Assembly (NCBI GenBank): GCA_014695325.1
Contig: JACJNZ010000052.1
Location: forward strand, 177,905-241,904
Reading direction: 5' to 3'
Length of the DNA stretch: 64,000 bases
Origin: Cyanobacteria bacterium FACHB-502
GTDB lineage: Bacteria > Cyanobacteriota > Cyanobacteriia > Elainellales > Elainellaceae
Shown: positions 1 to 9,122 of the stretch, in pieces
How positions within the stretch are numbered: position 1 is the first letter of the stretch
Layout of the letters: every line of letters begins with the position of its first letter
The notes under the pieces: generated by a model
Databases searched by the model: none
Seen by the model: only the letters and a program-made list of their open reading frames with translations
What the model was told of the DNA's origin: nothing
Position numbers and translations under genes: made by a program

Positions 1-38
1 ACCCTTTTCTTTAATAAAGTGCAGCGCAACGCACTGGC

Positions 39-78
39 AAAAATCCAAAAAACAAGGGGCAGGCAATGCCCGACCCCA
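39..78 (-). terminator. Rho-independent terminator of psbV
   Basis: Read on the minus strand, a GC-rich stem (GGGGTCGG ... CCTGCCCC, with one mismatch) is followed by a T-rich run (TTGTTTTTTGG). It lies just past the psbV stop codon. A smaller CTCTC/GAGAG hairpin lies between the two. Confidence 0.6.
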
Positions 79-115
79 AAACTCCTCTCATTCAGAGAGT
101 GTTTAAAAAAACAGT

Positions 116-607
116 TTAGTAATAGATTTTGCCGCCGCCCCACTTCTCGCCAACTACTTTTGGCTGAAGCAGAATATGTCCAGCGATCGCAACCAGGTCA
201 TCTTCGGTCAGATTTCGCATCTTTGGAAAGATGTCCGTGCTCTTCGTGCTGGGGTGAATCTCAGAGATGTCAGACTGCCCATCGTAGGTCGTGGGGTTGT
301 GCATATAGTCCACCAGTGCCTCTAGATTGTCCCGACGAGGATTCGCCAGCGCAAGGGATTCTGGGTCAAGTCCAACGTTGGGGTCAGTCTTGGTTACGCC
401 ACCCACATGGCACTGACCACAGGCATAGTTAAACAACCGCTTGCCTTCAGAGACTTGCTCCAGGCTCAGGGTCTTTGTATCGCCCTGGTCATTTAGGGAA
501 ATGGTACGGGTTGCTTTATCCAGTTCAGCCGCAGTTGCGCCTCCGACAAACAGTTGAAAAGCCAGGAAGACCGTCACTGCAACAACCCAGATGTATCTTT
601 TAAACAT
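116..607 (-). CDS. psbV: Cytochrome c-550, photosystem II extrinsic protein PsbV
   Basis: PsbV is a lumenal heme protein that stabilises the manganese cluster of the photosystem II oxygen-evolving complex. The 163-residue precursor has a signal peptide (about residues 1-27, cut near ATAA|ELD), a c-type heme motif CGQCH at residues 63-67, and a second histidine in VDYMHNP near residue 103 as the likely distal ligand. The C-terminus GGGKIYY is typical of the family. The ATG at 607 is chosen over an upstream in-frame ATG at 688 because it starts the signal peptide and is preceded by an AAGGAG ribosome site. A terminator follows, so it is probably transcribed alone. Confidence 0.97.
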   Translation of the reverse strand: MFKRYIWVVAVTVFLAFQLFVGGATAAELDKATRTISLNDQGDTKTLSLEQVSEGKRLFNYACGQCHVGGVTKTDPNVGLDPESLALANPRRDNLEALVDYMHNPTTYDGQSDISEIHPSTKSTDIFPKMRNLTEDDLVAIAGHILLQPKVVGEKWGGGKIYY

Positions 608-828
608 GGTTCTCCTTAAGAGTGCGTCCTTCGTTATCGGGTTTGATAAAAGTTCAACACAGCGAGACTCAATCTGCTTCAAGTCCATACACGGGAAGCC
701 ACAAACCCTAACGCTTGCTCTGCGCCGACCGATCAGGATTGAGCTAGCTCATTCAATATCATGCCACTGTTTGACGCTTTCCCAAAGACTGATGACGATA
801 GACTTTCATCCATCTGCTGCTGGAAGAT

Positions 829-1287
829 TTACCTCCGAAAAATAGAGTTGCTTTTCGATCGCACTCCGTAGGATGTTTTAGATTCCTGTCCGGCTCCTCC
901 GCTTGCAGGGGGCTGCCACAGCACAAAGGGCAAGCTTAGTCCGCCAATAAGCAGCATCACCAGGGTTGTAATCCAGATAATCCAGCGATTGGGCTGATAG
1001 TTACCCCGCTCGATCTGGCGAAATGTCCGGTTATAGCTCCATGCTGCCAGCACAATCATCACCATGCCTGCTAGCACCAGCACTAGTCCAATCGTTTGGG
1101 AGCTAATGGGATTACGCGGCAGTGTGGTTTGAGTTACGCCCTCTTGAAGCTCGCGCAAGAATAGCCCAAAGCGGGCGATCGCTAATCCAAAACTAATCAA
1201 GGCGATCGAAGTCCGAACCCAGGCAAGAAAAGTACGCTCGTTTGCCTGGTGCTCACGCTGACGATCGACGCGGAATGGCTGACTCAC
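829..1287 (-). CDS. DUF202/YidH-family membrane protein
   Basis: This 152-residue protein starts at a GTG. It has the family signature near the N-terminus (ERTFLAWVRTSIALISFGLA) followed by a second hydrophobic segment (about 65-85) and a third (about 103-125), so three membrane helices are likely. The C-terminal ~25 residues are hydrophilic. YidH/DUF202 proteins are small inner-membrane proteins of unknown function. It is separated from yajQ, on the same strand, by about 20 bp, so the two may be cotranscribed. Confidence 0.85.
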   Translation of the reverse strand: MSQPFRVDRQREHQANERTFLAWVRTSIALISFGLAIARFGLFLRELQEGVTQTTLPRNPISSQTIGLVLVLAGMVMIVLAAWSYNRTFRQIERGNYQPNRWIIWITTLVMLLIGGLSLPFVLWQPPASGGAGQESKTSYGVRSKSNSIFRR

Positions 1288-1308
1288 AAATTCCTACTAT
1301 TAGGACAA

Positions 1309-1800
1309 TTAGCGATAGTTCGTGAACTGCAACGCTACCGGATAATCTTCCTGCTTGAGCCGCTGAATCACTTCTTGCAGATCGTCTTTTGCTTTGGCGG
1401 TGACTCGCACCGCATCGCCCTGAATCGACGGCTGCACTTTCTTAAACTCATCTCGAATCAGCTTAGAAATCTGCTTGGTCAGCTCAGAGCTAATGCCTTT
1501 CCGCAGTTTGATTTCCTGCTTCACCCGGTTTCCTCCAGCAGATTCCACCTTGCCGTAGTCAAAAATTTTCAGCGACAAATTCCGCTTCGCTGCTTTCGTA
1601 TGCAGAATCGTGTGAACGGCTTGCAGGGTAAAGTCGCTGTCGGTATTCACCACGATCGACTCTGCACCCAGTTCTAGCGTCGTTTTCGTGTCTTTTAAGT
1701 CGTAGCGAGTATCGATTTCTCGTTTGGTTTGATCGACCGCGTTCACGAGTTCCTGGCGATCGAAATCACTTACTACATCAAAGGAATACGTAGAAGCCAT
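1309..1800 (-). CDS. yajQ: YajQ-family nucleotide-binding protein
   Basis: A 163-residue full-length YajQ/UPF0234 protein. It opens with the family hallmark [19 protein letters not shown], continues with [12 protein letters not shown] and ends in the usual VALQFTNYR. Family members have two ferredoxin-like domains, and some bind cyclic di-GMP or act as cofactors of transcription; the role here is inferred only. A cyclic-di-GMP type cyclase is encoded elsewhere in this window (38.7 kb). It starts at an ATG with no obvious Shine-Dalgarno. Confidence 0.93.
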   Translation of the reverse strand: MASTYSFDVVSDFDRQELVNAVDQTKREIDTRYDLKDTKTTLELGAESIVVNTDSDFTLQAVHTILHTKAAKRNLSLKIFDYGKVESAGGNRVKQEIKLRKGISSELTKQISKLIRDEFKKVQPSIQGDAVRVTAKAKDDLQEVIQRLKQEDYPVALQFTNYR

Positions 1801-1959
1801 GAGTCAAAAGAACAATAAAAAACCACAATCTGAGCAAAACAATTTAGGCAACGACTTCTTGCCGAATTTTGGCTCAGCAGAGATTTGGTCGAGCCATTCC
1901 AAAACTTAAGTCTAATTCATAAATTTGCTGAGTCTACCGATCGCGCTGCCAACTCAGCC

Positions 1960-2382
1960 CTAAGGCGCAGCCTGCTGCAAGCTCAGCCCCATCAGCGTTG
2001 CGATTGCCAGCGTTCCGACGCCAAACATCAGCGATCGCAGAATCGGCACATTTAAAATGTAAAACGGCGAGTAGAGCGATCGAGCCACCACATAGCTGAT
2101 TGCCGCCCCGGTTGCCCAGACCGATTCTACCTGAGTCACGACTGCCATCAGTGCCCCCGCCGCAAACAGCATAAATGACTCAAACGAATTCTCATGTGCC
2201 CAAGTCGCCCGTTTCGCATAGTTCGGCAGCTTATCAAACAAGGCACGCGGATTTGCCATATCAAAACCTGCCTGCACCCGCCCATAGGCAACCACCAAAA
2301 ACGGCACATAGATGAGGACAGCGGCGATCGCAATGCAAAGCAAAAGCGTATATCGCACAGGAAGGGCTTGCAGCACAGGCAT
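1960..2382 (-). CDS. MAPEG-family membrane protein
   Basis: A 140-residue protein with four predicted membrane helices (about 10-32, 63-82, 86-106, 113-133). The segment ANPRALFDKLPNYAKRATWAHENSFESF matches the conserved region of bacterial MAPEG proteins (membrane-associated proteins in eicosanoid and glutathione metabolism), where substrate and partners are usually unknown. It stands alone between yajQ and a DprA-like gene on the same strand. Confidence 0.85.
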   Translation of the reverse strand: MPVLQALPVRYTLLLCIAIAAVLIYVPFLVVAYGRVQAGFDMANPRALFDKLPNYAKRATWAHENSFESFMLFAAGALMAVVTQVESVWATGAAISYVVARSLYSPFYILNVPILRSLMFGVGTLAIATLMGLSLQQAAP

Positions 2383-2473
2383 AAGCTCGAATCAAAGGAT
2401 AGTTATTTTTTCTATAGTGAGGGAAGTGAGACTTCGTTCTACTTTCACCAGAACTGCTTTCACTCAAAGCGGC

Positions 2474-2998
2474 TTAGTCAAAATAGAACAGCGTCACCAG
2501 TTTGCGCTGTTCTTCCGCATCGCTGCACGTTTTTAGCAGTGTATGACTATCGTGAAACGCAAAGCAGATTAACTGCTGACAGCGCGAAATAATTTCCTGA
2601 TTACAAATCGCACTCGCCTCGCCAAGCGGGAGATGATCGTTAACAGGGTTCGCGACGAGATGAATCACCTGCTCTAGCTGTTCTCGCGATTCACGCGGCT
2701 GCTTATCTAGGCTCTGCGGCAGAATAACCGTTAGCAGATTAGGGTCGGCTCGCATTGCCCCCCGAATTGCAGCAGAGTTTGTTCCTGTTGCCCCTGAGGT
2801 GAGGAGATGATTCCCTGATAGCACCAGAGCATAGCTCATTAACTCAATCAGGTTTTGATGGGTAATCGGAACGTGGCGAGAGCCAAGTAATGCAATCCGC
2901 TTTGAGCCAGTTTGCTGAATCGCAGCTAGCTCCTGCAAGAATTCATCAACTTTAGGAATATCGATAGATTGACTCAAAAGACGTATCTTGACAAACAA
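2474..2998 (-). CDS. DprA/Smf-like Rossmann-fold protein
   Basis: A 174-residue protein resembling the nucleotide-binding core of DprA/Smf and LOG-type proteins: IALLGSRHVPI, then LVLSGNHLLTSGATGTNSAAIRGAM, then TVILPQSL and late ICFAFHDSHTLLKTC. Cyanobacteria often have such a short stand-alone DprA-like protein; full DprA loads RecA on single-stranded DNA during transformation, but this one lacks flanking domains, so that role is not assured. The start shown is TTG; a later start near LLSQSIDIPK is possible. Confidence 0.75.
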   Translation of the reverse strand: MFVKIRLLSQSIDIPKVDEFLQELAAIQQTGSKRIALLGSRHVPITHQNLIELMSYALVLSGNHLLTSGATGTNSAAIRGAMRADPNLLTVILPQSLDKQPRESREQLEQVIHLVANPVNDHLPLGEASAICNQEIISRCQQLICFAFHDSHTLLKTCSDAEEQRKLVTLFYFD

Positions 2999-3111
2999 CC
3001 TCGATATTCTAGCAGGTGTCAGTAATTTTCAAAATTAGGACAACTACAGAAACCCAGTCAAAACCTATAGGCTTAGACCAGCCTCCTGAATCAGCCAGGT
3101 TTGCTTTTTGG

Positions 3112-3795
3112 TTAGCCTGACAATCGCCTAAAAGTAAAAGTTTCCTCCAGTGGATTACTGCTTGGCGAACACTCCGATTCAGCTTGAACTGCCCTTACCG
3201 GCGGCGTCGAATTTGTAACCGAAAACGTGCTATGGGCGATCGAAGCAGGCTGTTGTGATGAAGAGATATCAGACGTGAGAACTTCAGCAGACGCACACAG
3301 AAAAAAGATAAAGCTAATACTGCCTAAACGGACCCGATCGCCATCATTGAGAAGAACAGGCTGACGAATCGGTTCACCGTTGACAAACGTTCCATTCCTG
3401 CTGCCTAGATCGGTCAAGTAAAAGCCCTTCTGCGCCACATACTCGATCGCCGCATGAGCACGAGAAAGCTGCCGATCAGCAATTGGAATTGCCGACTGCT
3501 GAGGACTCCGACCAATCCGCCACTGATGTTCGGGCTGAAGCAGGGCTTGAGTTTTGCCCAGAAGATTGGTCACAAGATGCGGCTGACCCAGCACTACTCC
3601 TTGAACGTAGGGCAGCTTTACACTTCCCAAAGCTCTGCTCGTTTCAAGACTAAGAATATCGTCTAGCAGTTCTCGGCGGTATTCATACAGCCTGCAAAAC
3701 ACCTGATACAGCCCTAACTTTTGCTGTAAATCACTATCCTCATAAGTGTCCATAAACTCGGAGCTATAGGACATCCATTGATGCGAGCTGACCAT
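3112..3795 (-). CDS. FHA-domain protein
   Basis: A 227-residue protein with an FHA (phosphothreonine-binding) domain at about residues 92-170: WRIGRSPQQSAIPIADRQLSRAHA, then FYLTDLGSRNGTFVNGEPI and LLNDGDRVRLGSISFIF. GR, SRxH and NGTxxNG are the family's key motifs and all are present. The N-terminal ~85 residues are charged and likely helical. The C-terminal ~55 residues are rich in Ser/Thr/Pro and probably disordered. It presumably docks on a Ser/Thr-phosphorylated partner; no kinase is nearby. Confidence 0.88.
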   Translation of the reverse strand: MVSSHQWMSYSSEFMDTYEDSDLQQKLGLYQVFCRLYEYRRELLDDILSLETSRALGSVKLPYVQGVVLGQPHLVTNLLGKTQALLQPEHQWRIGRSPQQSAIPIADRQLSRAHAAIEYVAQKGFYLTDLGSRNGTFVNGEPIRQPVLLNDGDRVRLGSISFIFFLCASAEVLTSDISSSQQPASIAHSTFSVTNSTPPVRAVQAESECSPSSNPLEETFTFRRLSG

Positions 3796-4298
3796 AGCGT
3801 GACAGGTAATATGAATGAATAGAATGGAAAAAAGCCAGAGATTTTGCGAATTAAGAGAATCAGCAGCTAAACAGAATGCCGATTTGCGGATTGGTCGCTT
3901 TGCCTTGAGGAACAGACGAAGACAAATCGCGGATCAGCAAAATACTAGATTCAGCACAATTGCAGCACACTGACAGCCTTCACTTAACTCTAGTAAAAAC
4001 TGACTCCAGTGAGAAATGCTGCAAAGCTTGAAACCTGATAGATTGCAGCAGATGATATTCACCCATTGCCTTAGATTACCCATTTTTCTAGATTAGGAGT
4101 TTCAGCAATCGATTCAGAACCGCGAAATTACTGGACGTTAATAATAGTAACGAATCTATGAAGAAATCCAGGCGCAGGGCAAACAAGCTGCACCAATCTG
4201 CCTGAACCGCTCAAGCCTTATTCTTTCCGGCAAACGCCTTATCCTGGCAAGCTTGCTGAAGCTGGAGCGGTTGCTTCGCAGTTCCCCGAAGGGGTTAA
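3796..4298. other. Intergenic region of about 500 bp, no clear gene
   Basis: No standard gene is seen. On the minus strand a 36-codon frame from a GTG (3970) to TGA (3860) is Cys-rich at its start (CCNCAE) and otherwise looks peptide-like. It has no ribosome site, and I do not call it as a gene. The rest contains no repeat or hairpin that I can support. Confidence 0.5.
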
Positions 4299-5174
4299 TC
4301 ATTCCTGAAGAAAATCGAGCAGTTCGCGGTTTACGGTTTGTGGGGCTTCCTGCTGAATCCAGTGCCCACAGTGCGAGAGAAACTTAAGCTTGATTGGAGC
4401 CGTCACCAGCCGTTCAATGCCTTCGGTCAGCTTTTCGCTAAACAGGAAATCATCTTCGCCCCACAAAATCAGGGTTGGAGCAGAAATCGGGGTTGGGGCA
4501 TGGCTCCATTGATTCCACCAGGTTTGCGGCGAAAACAGGTGACGATAGTGATTCAAAACGGCTGCCAGCGCACCGGGTTTTTCCAGCGCAGCTTGGTAGA
4601 GATCGGTATCCTGGCTGGTAAATGCGCTCTTACGCACCGCCTGACCCTGAAACAGGTTTTTGACGATCGACTTCAGATTGGAGCGAATAAACCATTCGGG
4701 CAGCGTGGGAATTTGCAGTGCCAGTAGATACCAGCTTCGGCGAATTTGATCGGCATTGCCAACCAATTCCTGCACAAACCGCTGGGGATGAGGTGCATTG
4801 AGTACCGCTAGTCGTTGCGTCAAATTGGGAAAGCGATGGGCAAAATGCCAGGCGATCGTGCCGCCCCAGCTATGCCCGACAACATGGGCACTGCGATAGC
4901 CAAGGTTTTCAATCAAGCCACGAATATCAGCCGTCAGCGTATCGAGATCGTATCCGGTCGCTGGCTTATCAGAGTCATTGCAGCCGCGCAGATCGGGCAC
5001 GACAACCTTAAAGTGTTTTGCCAGTGCCGGAATCTGATGCCGCCAGGAATACCAGAACTCTGGAAACCCGTGCAGCAGAATTACTAGATCTCCTTCGCCC
5101 TGCGTCACACAGTGAAGGCGAATACTATTAGTCTCGACAAAAGCGTGCTGCCATCCTGATTCGATCGCAGTCAT
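4299..5174 (-). CDS. Alpha/beta hydrolase, epoxide-hydrolase-like
   Basis: A 291-residue alpha/beta-hydrolase with the oxyanion motif LLHGFPEFWYSW (about 33-44), DLRGCNDSDKP (about 61-71), nucleophile elbow GHSWGG (about 98-103, Ser as nucleophile) and a late catalytic histidine in SHCGHW. HGFPEFW and the layout match soluble epoxide hydrolases and haloacetate dehalogenases, but those use Asp as nucleophile; the Ser here points to an esterase/lipase-like or other activity. The upstream gap holds two similar 14-bp palindromes (5213-5257) that could be operators. The start has no clear Shine-Dalgarno. Confidence 0.88.
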   Translation of the reverse strand: MTAIESGWQHAFVETNSIRLHCVTQGEGDLVILLHGFPEFWYSWRHQIPALAKHFKVVVPDLRGCNDSDKPATGYDLDTLTADIRGLIENLGYRSAHVVGHSWGGTIAWHFAHRFPNLTQRLAVLNAPHPQRFVQELVGNADQIRRSWYLLALQIPTLPEWFIRSNLKSIVKNLFQGQAVRKSAFTSQDTDLYQAALEKPGALAAVLNHYRHLFSPQTWWNQWSHAPTPISAPTLILWGEDDFLFSEKLTEGIERLVTAPIKLKFLSHCGHWIQQEAPQTVNRELLDFLQE

Positions 5175-5212
5175 AGGAGGAGAATTTGACCTGAAGAATT
5201 GGTATGTAATTG

Positions 5213-5257
5213 GTATCTATAGATACGCTAGCACGAAAAACTTGTGTCTACAGATAC
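5213..5257. promoter_or_regulatory. Paired 14-bp palindromes, candidate operator
   Basis: GTATCTATAGATAC at 5213-5226 is a perfect palindrome. GTGTCTACAGATAC at 5244-5257 fits the same pattern, GTRTCTAYAGATAC. The two starts are 31 bp apart, about three helical turns. They lie in the 93-bp gap between the ABC ATPase stop and the hydrolase start, 39-83 bp before the hydrolase ATG, where a repressor or activator dimer could act. The regulator is unknown. Confidence 0.5.
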
Positions 5258-5267
5258 ATTCCGATTT

Positions 5268-6263
5268 CTACTGACTGGTATAAATTCCGCGTTTGCGAAG
5301 CTGTTGCACAAAGAATTCTTCCAGCGAAGGACGCGCCAGATTCATGCTGATCAGATCTGCCTGCATCAGCTTTAGGCTCGCCAAAAAATCCTGTGGGTCG
5401 CCGCGTAGGTGTCCCAGCCAATTGCCTTCGACCAGTTCGACATCGGGCAACCACTGCCGCAGAATTTCTGGATTGCCGTCGCGCACCCGAACCTGGTATA
5501 GATCGGCGTTTCCGAGCAGCTCCTGAAGTGAACCAATACAGAGCAGTTCCCCTCGTGCCAGAATCGCAACTCGATCGCAAATTTTCTCCACATCCGAGAG
5601 AATATGACTGTTAAAGAAGATGGTTTTTCCCTGCGACTTGAGAGAAAGAATAATTTCACGAATCTGATAGCGTCCCAGCGGATCGAGTCCTGACATTGGC
5701 TCATCCAGAAACACCACTTCTGGATCATTAATTAACGCCTGCGCCATCCCGACCCGCTGCAACATTCCCTTGGAATAATGGCGCAACTGTTTTTTTCGCG
5801 CTGAGGACTGCGCCAAGCCCACTAGATCGAGCAGTTGTGGAATGCGCTGACGCTGCACGGATTTAGGAATGCGAAACAGACCCGCCGCATATTCCAGAAA
5901 TTCCCATCCGGTTAGATAGTCATAAAAGTAAGCGTTTTCCGGCAAATAGCCAACGCGCTGCTTGGCGGATCGATCGCCCAGCGGTTTGCCCAGCAGTTGC
6001 CCCGTGCCCGAAGTCGGACGAATAATGCCCAGCAGCGTTTTTAGCAGCGTGGTTTTGCCCGCGCCGTTTTGCCCCAGCAGCCCAAAGGTTTCGCCCCGAA
6101 AGACCTGTAGCGAACAGTCTTGCAGCGTCACCACCTTTTGATTCAGCCAGAACCCGGTGCGATAAACCTTTCTGAGGGCGATCGTTTCGACAACAGCAGA
6201 ACGATCCATCTCGCTGAATGCAGATTCAGTAGGTTGAACAGTCGATTCAAAAACAACAGACAT
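5268..6263 (-). CDS. ABC transporter ATP-binding protein (ABC-2 type)
   Basis: A 331-residue ATPase subunit: Walker A GQNGAGKTT (about 63-71), signature HYSKGMLQRVGMAQA (about 163), Walker B VVFLDEPMSGLDP (about 185-197) and H-loop NSHILSDVEKICDR. A ~100-residue C-terminal extension follows, as in ABC-2/gliding-type exporters. No permease is adjacent. An ABC-2 permease of the kind that pairs with such ATPases lies alone at 37600-38379, so a split system is possible. The substrate is unknown. Confidence 0.92.
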   Translation of the reverse strand: MSVVFESTVQPTESAFSEMDRSAVVETIALRKVYRTGFWLNQKVVTLQDCSLQVFRGETFGLLGQNGAGKTTLLKTLLGIIRPTSGTGQLLGKPLGDRSAKQRVGYLPENAYFYDYLTGWEFLEYAAGLFRIPKSVQRQRIPQLLDLVGLAQSSARKKQLRHYSKGMLQRVGMAQALINDPEVVFLDEPMSGLDPLGRYQIREIILSLKSQGKTIFFNSHILSDVEKICDRVAILARGELLCIGSLQELLGNADLYQVRVRDGNPEILRQWLPDVELVEGNWLGHLRGDPQDFLASLKLMQADLISMNLARPSLEEFFVQQLRKRGIYTSQ

Positions 6264-6369
6264 GGGATTATTGCGGCATCTCTCCTGAGGTTGCCCCTAT
6301 TTTGCCCGCTTTTATGTCAGTCTAGAGCATACCCAGGTCAAGAAATATTGAGAATCCAGTGAGGGCAGT

Positions 6370-6558
6370 ATGGATCGATCGAAGCTTGTTGCCATTATTA
6401 CGGGCGTAATTGCTCTAATGATCAGCATTGCCTATTTGTTGCTGGTGCAGTTCCTCGATTTTCGTGGCGAGATGGTTCCGGCTCCGCTGGATATGTCTGC
6501 GCTGCTAACTCCAGACTGTTATTTGTCATTTTTGTCATTTCCTGTTCGTCCTTTGTAA
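6370..6558 (+). CDS. Small single-helix membrane protein
   Basis: A 62-residue protein with one membrane helix (about residues 6-29, LVAIITGVIALMISIAYLLL) and a short tail with EMVPAPLD. GAGGG stands 5-7 bp before the ATG. It is divergent from the ABC ATPase gene. The N-terminal ~42 residues look like a conserved cyanobacterial small protein. The last ~20 residues (SALLTPDCYLSFLSF...) look less conserved and could reflect a shifted 3' end. Confidence 0.6.
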   Translation: MDRSKLVAIITGVIALMISIAYLLLVQFLDFRGEMVPAPLDMSALLTPDCYLSFLSFPVRPL

Positions 6559-6678
6559 GTAGCCGATTAGCCCATCGTTTCCAAGCAGCCGACTATAAAC
6601 AGTCCACTACAAGCAGCCGATGCCAGGGACGAATAACCAACCACAGCACTCACGCATGCTCTAATTTTGTCTACCGAC

Positions 6679-6924
6679 TTAATTGCAGTCTGAGGGCAGA
6701 TAAAACTCGCTCAAATGCAGTACCACTTCGCCAAAGTCAGGAACCCAGGCAACCCACTCCTCAGCTGAAGCCTGACAAAGCAGCATTGCCTCATCGTGGC
6801 TAAACAGACTCAAGGATTTCGTCAGCCGCACCCAGGTTGAAGGCGCAAAATCTGTGGGGAAATTAGGCTGATGATAGAGAGAAAGGGGAATTTCAGCGAT
6901 CGCACATTCCAGATTGGGATTCAT
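6679..6924 (-). CDS. Conserved hypothetical protein, 81 aa
   Basis: An 81-residue soluble protein of plausible composition with a Trp-rich patch (EEWVAWVPDFGEVVLHL). It starts at an ATG. I recognise no domain. It is flanked by non-coding gaps of about 120 and 235 bp; both lack a clear promoter or terminator. Confidence 0.5.
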   Translation of the reverse strand: MNPNLECAIAEIPLSLYHQPNFPTDFAPSTWVRLTKSLSLFSHDEAMLLCQASAEEWVAWVPDFGEVVLHLSEFYLPSDCN

Positions 6925-7160
6925 AAAATTGCCCCCGATTCAACCATGCAATAAAACTTCTGTATTCAATGCTACAAAATTTTAGCGGCGGATTGTGGAA
7001 TGTTTTATATCTTTACTCGGGTTGGCTTATCGTTTTGTCCATTCTTTTGTCAGACATCCGATGGAATTCGGGAAAGAGACTGGTAGGATGCAAAGGGCGA
7101 TGGAGTGCCAACCTTCAGACATTTCTTTAGAGACTTCAGTAAATTTTTCAATGACTTCAT

Positions 7161-8174
7161 ATGGAGCATGAAGCTGCTTCTTCTGCCATTTCTGTTGTCG
7201 CCCCTGGCTTAGATTCAAGTTCTGAGGGCATCCGTTCCACCGTCAAGGTCACTATCCTGGGCGCGGGAGTTTGGGGCAGGGCGCTATCAACGCTGGTGGC
7301 TCAAAAAGGGTATCCGGTTCAGCTCTGGTCGCGCCAGGGAAAACTCAGCTTGCCAGAAGCCGTCTCAGAGGCAAAGGTAATCATCTCCGCAGTTTCGATG
7401 AAGGGAATTCCAGAGACGATCGCTCGTTTAAAGTCTCTTACCCTGCCTTCCGATGCAGTCCTGGTGAGTGCGACAAAAGGCTTGGATCCCGCAACCCGGC
7501 AAACTGCTTCTCAGCTCTGGCAAACCGCTTTTCCAGATCATTCGATCGTCGTGCTTTCCGGTCCCAATCTGTCTGAAGAGATCCAACAGGGATTGCCTGC
7601 CGCAACAGTGGTTGCTAGCGAGAATGCATCGGCGGCGCAGCAGGTGCAGATTATCTTTTCGTCTGATCGTTTTCGGGTGTACACCAATGATGATCCGCTA
7701 GGGACTGAACTGGGTGGCACGCTAAAAAATGTCATTGCGATCGCGGCTGGGGTTTGCGACGGTTTGAAGCTGGGCACAAATGCGCGATCGGCACTGATTA
7801 CGCGGGCACTGGCAGAGCTAATCCGGGTGGGCGTGCATCTGGGAGCGAAACCAGAAACATTTTTTGGTTTATCTGGATTGGGCGACTTGCTGGCAACCTG
7901 TACGAGTGCGCTGAGCCGCAACTATCGCGTGGGCTATGGGCTGGCGCAGGGTAAATCGCTGGCGAACATTCTGGATGAAATCCACAGCACTGCTGAAGGA
8001 GTGAATACGGCGAACGTGTTGATAGATCTAGCCGATCGCGAACGAATTGCTGTTCCCGTGTCTTATCAAGTGTATTTGCTGCTGAACGGCAAGATCACAC
8101 CCCAAGAGGCGATCGTTGCGCTGATGGAACGCGATTTAAAATCGGAGACAGTCAATATTCAGGGCACAATCTAA
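7161..8174 (+). CDS. gpsA: Glycerol-3-phosphate dehydrogenase [NAD(P)+]
   Basis: GpsA reduces dihydroxyacetone phosphate to sn-glycerol 3-phosphate for phospholipid synthesis. The 337-residue product has the Rossmann motif ILGAGVWGRAL after a ~28-residue N-terminal tail, then SGPNLSEEI, the catalytic-lysine region GGTLKNVIAIAAGVCDGL and LSGLGDLLATC, and ends near full family length. The ATG at 7161 gives an unusually long leader, so a later non-ATG start just before KVTILGAG is possible. trmD follows on the same strand after about 100 bp. Confidence 0.95.
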   Translation: MEHEAASSAISVVAPGLDSSSEGIRSTVKVTILGAGVWGRALSTLVAQKGYPVQLWSRQGKLSLPEAVSEAKVIISAVSMKGIPETIARLKSLTLPSDAVLVSATKGLDPATRQTASQLWQTAFPDHSIVVLSGPNLSEEIQQGLPAATVVASENASAAQQVQIIFSSDRFRVYTNDDPLGTELGGTLKNVIAIAAGVCDGLKLGTNARSALITRALAELIRVGVHLGAKPETFFGLSGLGDLLATCTSALSRNYRVGYGLAQGKSLANILDEIHSTAEGVNTANVLIDLADRERIAVPVSYQVYLLLNGKITPQEAIVALMERDLKSETVNIQGTI

Positions 8175-8276
8175 CTGTTTAACAATTTAACTGTTTAGCT
8201 ATGAGTTAAATTTTGAGTCGGTTCGCCGCTCGTCGCTCAAGCTACACTTTTTAAGGCAGTTCATTCGATCGTCCCT

Positions 8277-8984
8277 GTGCGCTTCGATATCATTACTCTC
8301 TTTCCTGATTTTTTTGCTTCGCCGCTTTGCTCTGGCTTATTGGGTAAGGCATTGGCGAAGCAAATTGCGTCTGTGCATTTAACGAATCCGCGCGACTTTA
8401 CGACCGATAAGCACCATAAGGTCGATGATGAACCCTACGGTGGGGGCGTGGGAATGCTGATGAAGCCAGAGCCAATTTTTGCGGCGATCGAGTCTTTGCC
8501 CGTGCTGCCCCGACGAGAGGTGATTTTGCTGACGCCTCAAGGCAAAACGATGAATCAGAAGATGTTTCAGTCGTTTGCCGCGAACTGTGATCAGCTCGTG
8601 TTCGTCTGCGGACATTACGAAGGCGTGGATGAGCGAGTGCTGCATCTGGTGACGCGGGAAGTGTCGCTGGGTGATTTTGTGCTGACTTGCGGCGAGATTC
8701 CTGCCCTCACTTTACTCAATGGCGTGATTCGCCTACTGCCGGGAACGGTAGGCAAAGAAGAATCGCTGAAGCTGGAAAGCTTTGAAGCTGGGCTGCTCGA
8801 TTATCCGCAATACACCCGTCCGGCAGAGTTTCGCGGCTGGAAAGTTCCTGAGGTTCTGCTGTCGGGAAATCATCAGGCGATCGACCAGTGGCGCAAACAG
8901 CAGCAGATTGAGCGAACCCGCGATCGTCGCCCTGACCTTTGGGAGAAGTGGCAGGCAGAAAAAGAACAAGGGGCAGATCCCTAG
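8277..8984 (+). CDS. trmD: tRNA (guanine-N1-)-methyltransferase TrmD
   Basis: TrmD methylates G37 next to the anticodon, using S-adenosylmethionine, and prevents +1 frameshifting. The 235-residue protein starts MRFDIITLFPDFF from a GTG codon and carries PYGGGVGM and the knot motif GHYEGVDERV, followed by SLGDFVLTCGE(I)PA and the C-terminal RDRRPDLWEKW. In many bacteria trmD neighbours rimM, but here rimM is 15 kb away. Confidence 0.96.
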   Translation: MRFDIITLFPDFFASPLCSGLLGKALAKQIASVHLTNPRDFTTDKHHKVDDEPYGGGVGMLMKPEPIFAAIESLPVLPRREVILLTPQGKTMNQKMFQSFAANCDQLVFVCGHYEGVDERVLHLVTREVSLGDFVLTCGEIPALTLLNGVIRLLPGTVGKEESLKLESFEAGLLDYPQYTRPAEFRGWKVPEVLLSGNHQAIDQWRKQQQIERTRDRRPDLWEKWQAEKEQGADP

Positions 8985-9122
8985 TTCGAAACAAAACCCT
9001 AAACAAAACATAATCCACGTCATAACGGCTTTCGATTGCCCCACGCCGCTAGCCGCGTTTTCTACAATGTAAAAAGCAGGTAACATTAATTGAGTTACCC
9101 TAACAAAGCGGCGAGAATCATC

